Source of the DNA: Vampirovibrio chlorellavorus
GTDB lineage: Bacteria; Cyanobacteriota; Vampirovibrionia; Vampirovibrionales; Vampirovibrionaceae
Direction: 5' to 3'
Assembly (NCBI RefSeq): GCF_003149375.1
Contig: NZ_QFWH01000008.1
Span: 1 to 64,000, forward strand
Length of the DNA: 64,000 nucleotides
Shown: piece by piece, positions 62,354-64,000 of the stretch
Layout of the letters: each line of letters opens with the position of its first letter
Numbering within the stretch: the stretch's first letter is position 1
Translations under genes and position numbers: made by a program
The notes under the pieces: model-generated
The model's input: the letters and a program-made list of their open reading frames with translations, nothing else
Databases searched by the model: none
What the model was told of the DNA's origin: nothing

Positions 62354-64000
62354 ATGGGGTTCCTCAAAAGGCTCATCAAGGAGAAAGAGCTGGCCTTGCT
62401 CTTGCTGACCGGGCTGGCCGTGATTGTGCTGATGGATGCTCTGCTGGCGGAAGGCTTCCGCAAGGATCAGCGCAACCGGCAGATTCTGGACGCCGAGCGC
62501 TTGCAAGCCAAGGTGGAATCCTCTCTGGAAGAGCATGTGACGGCTTTAATCGCCTTGAAAGTCGTTTACCAGAATTTTACCGACATTACCCATTACGACT
62601 TCCAACAGTACGGTAAATCCATCACCTCCACCCTGGGGGGCTTTCAACGCCTGTTGTATATCGACCCCTCCCTGACCATTCGGCAGGTGTATCCGCTGAC
62701 GCCGGAAAACGCAGGGCTGTACAACTACTCCCTGCTGAAACAGGGGCCCATGACCCGGGCTTTGCTGAACGCCAAGAATTCCCAAAGCCCTTCCACCTCC
62801 CGGCTGATTCCATTCCTGAATCATCCTAAAAGTTTCTGGGCCTTCATCCCGATTTACCGCAATAATGCCCGACACGATTTTTTGGGGTTTGCCGCTGGCG
62901 AAATCTCCATGGAGAAAGTGTTTCAGCCTCTGGCCCCTTCTTTTTCCGCCTATCAAATCCAGTTGATCGATCCGGCCAATGTGAAGCTGTTTGAACATGT
63001 CACCATTGATGGCACTGTCAACAAGCGGGTGTATACCTCCCGCTTTAATTTACTGGGTCAGCCCTGGCGGCTTCAGCTCAATCCGGTCAATCCGCCCACG
63101 GAAACCCTGCTGTTTCAGCGGAGCAGCTTGTGGGTGGGCGGGCTCATGATTCTCTTTCTGCTGGGGCTGGTGATTATGGGCTCCAAGCGGCATAAGTTTG
63201 AGCTGGAAGAGGCTCAGAAGCAGTTTGAGACGATTGTGGAAGCTTCGCCAGACGGCATTTTGCTGCTGGATGAGCGGTTGGACCTGCAGATTTCCAACCG
63301 GGTTATTCGGGACTGGCTGGGGCAAGATGAAGTCGCCTTGCAGGGAAGGAACTTCTTTCAGCTGTTTGAATGCCAATGCCCGAATTTGGGCAAATGCAGC
63401 GAATTGTCTCACTTGCTTTGCACCACCACCCAATTTGCCCAGGATTTGCCGGATGTACTGGAAACCCGGATCATCGACGCGCCGGAGACTAGCCCTAAAA
63501 CCCTGCGCTTGAACGCTTCCCGCATTGTGCAGGAAAAAAACGGGAAAAAAGAGCCCGGTTTCATTTGCGTGCTGGGCGATATTTCTACCAGCAAAGAATT
63601 GGAACGGGTCAAGGAAACCTATGTGGCCACCCTGACCCATGACCTGAAAACCCCTTTGCTGGCCCAGCAAATGGTACTGGAAACCCTGGGGAATGGCACC
63701 ATTGGCCCCATTAACGAGGAGCAGCGCAAATTGCTGCTGGGGGCCAAGGAAAGTGTGCATGATCTGGTGGAGATGGTGAACAGCACCCTGCTGTTCTACA
63801 AGCTGGAATCCTCGCATGTGCAGTTACACCGTCAAAAATCCCAGTTGGCCGGGGTGGCGAAAGAGGTCATGAGCAGCCTGCAGCCTTTGGCCGAGAAAAA
63901 GGACGCGCCTTTGGAGCTGGATGCGGCCATGGCGTTGCCGGATGCCTGGATTGACGTGATTCAGATGAAGCGGGTATTCCACAATTTGTTGTCTAATGCC
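62354..64000 (+). CDS. Sensor histidine kinase, truncated by the window end
   Basis: First 549 residues; the frame is still open at 64000. ATG at 62354 with GGAAAA upstream and a TATAAT at 62314-62319. Two membrane helices (~13-34; 258-277) enclose a ~220-residue periplasmic sensor of CHASE type. A cytoplasmic PAS domain starts ~288 (FETIVEASPDGILLLDERLDLQISN) and contains four clustered cysteines, C340, C342, C348, C356. HisKA follows with phospho-acceptor H429 (LTHDLKTPLL), and the HATPase N box begins (HNLLSNA, 543-549). The response regulator is not in view. Confidence 0.9.
   Translation, partial: MGFLKRLIKEKELALLLLTGLAVIVLMDALLAEGFRKDQRNRQILDAERLQAKVESSLEEHVTALIALKVVYQNFTDITHYDFQQYGKSITSTLGGFQRLLYIDPSLTIRQVYPLTPENAGLYNYSLLKQGPMTRALLNAKNSQSPSTSRLIPFLNHPKSFWAFIPIYRNNARHDFLGFAAGEISMEKVFQPLAPSFSAYQIQLIDPANVKLFEHVTIDGTVNKRVYTSRFNLLGQPWRLQLNPVNPPTETLLFQRSSLWVGGLMILFLLGLVIMGSKRHKFELEEAQKQFETIVEASPDGILLLDERLDLQISNRVIRDWLGQDEVALQGRNFFQLFECQCPNLGKCSELSHLLCTTTQFAQDLPDVLETRIIDAPETSPKTLRLNASRIVQEKNGKKEPGFICVLGDISTSKELERVKETYVATLTHDLKTPLLAQQMVLETLGNGTIGPINEEQRKLLLGAKESVHDLVEMVNSTLLFYKLESSHVQLHRQKSQLAGVAKEVMSSLQPLAEKKDAPLELDAAMALPDAWIDVIQMKRVFHNLLSNA

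Noticed and set aside
1-64000. CRISPR arrays, transposases and insertion sequences
   Set aside because: No regularly spaced repeats of CRISPR type and no transposase-like protein were seen; the only mobile-element signals are those at 1-5934.

Overview
The window reads as chromosome of a Gram-negative, motile, chemotactic bacterium with an outer membrane, and the first ~5.9 kb are an integrated mobile region. Envelope traits (Omp85-type barrel, two lipocalins, AMIN-domain protein, LCP protein, MBOAT/SGNH acetylation pair), moderately high GC and TPR-rich proteins would fit a non-photosynthetic cyanobacterial lineage such as Vampirovibrionia. That placement is a low-confidence inference, because no rRNA or other universal marker is present.

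1-5967: mobile region. A lambda-O-like replication protein has a candidate origin inside its reading frame and overlaps a DnaB-like helicase. Then come an AT-rich gene with an EVE/PUA-like domain and a PD-(D/E)XK nuclease domain, and a convergent tyrosine integrase with a fused excisionase-like HTH. The integrase gene starts on a 52-bp copy of the 3' half of tRNA-Arg(ACG). A second copy is the real tRNA-Arg 1067 bp away. A Doc/Fic-type toxin-antitoxin pair lies between the copies with no integrase of its own.

5968-20758: mixed housekeeping and envelope genes: an isolated FliI-type ATPase, type III pantothenate kinase, a START-like secreted protein, an LCP ligase, two TPR-type or TPR-like exported proteins, formamidopyrimidine-DNA glycosylase, an MFS exporter, a WecG/TagA glycosyltransferase and a diguanylate cyclase. 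Two non-coding stretches (11639-12131 and 19896-20464) contain stem-loops.

20813-34868: chemotaxis region. A minus-strand gene run encodes an Omp85/TpsB-like barrel, STAS protein, CheA (with two CheW-like domains), CheW, CheB, CheR, CheY, CheX, CheY and a soluble double-GAF chemoreceptor. A transmembrane chemoreceptor is divergent from it, followed by a small secreted Cys-pair protein.

34897-41418: exported proteins, glyoxalase-fold protein, HAD phosphatase, methyltransferase and membrane proteins of unknown role.

41389-49923: a compact envelope locus. On the minus strand AMMECR1-like secreted protein, thioester alpha-2-macroglobulin and VanW protein are translationally coupled. On the plus strand lie a Tat-exported penicillin-binding transpeptidase and a SpoIID/LytB protein. 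This resembles the known A2M/PBP1C pairing but with a different and larger gene set.

49936-64000: STAND NTPase with TPRs, RsmG, AMIN-domain protein, tandem lipocalins, a 31-residue membrane microprotein with its own promoter, leader and strong RBS, an MBOAT/SGNH O-acetylation pair, type II NADH dehydrogenase, and a sensor histidine kinase cut by the window end, which has a four-cysteine cluster in its PAS region.
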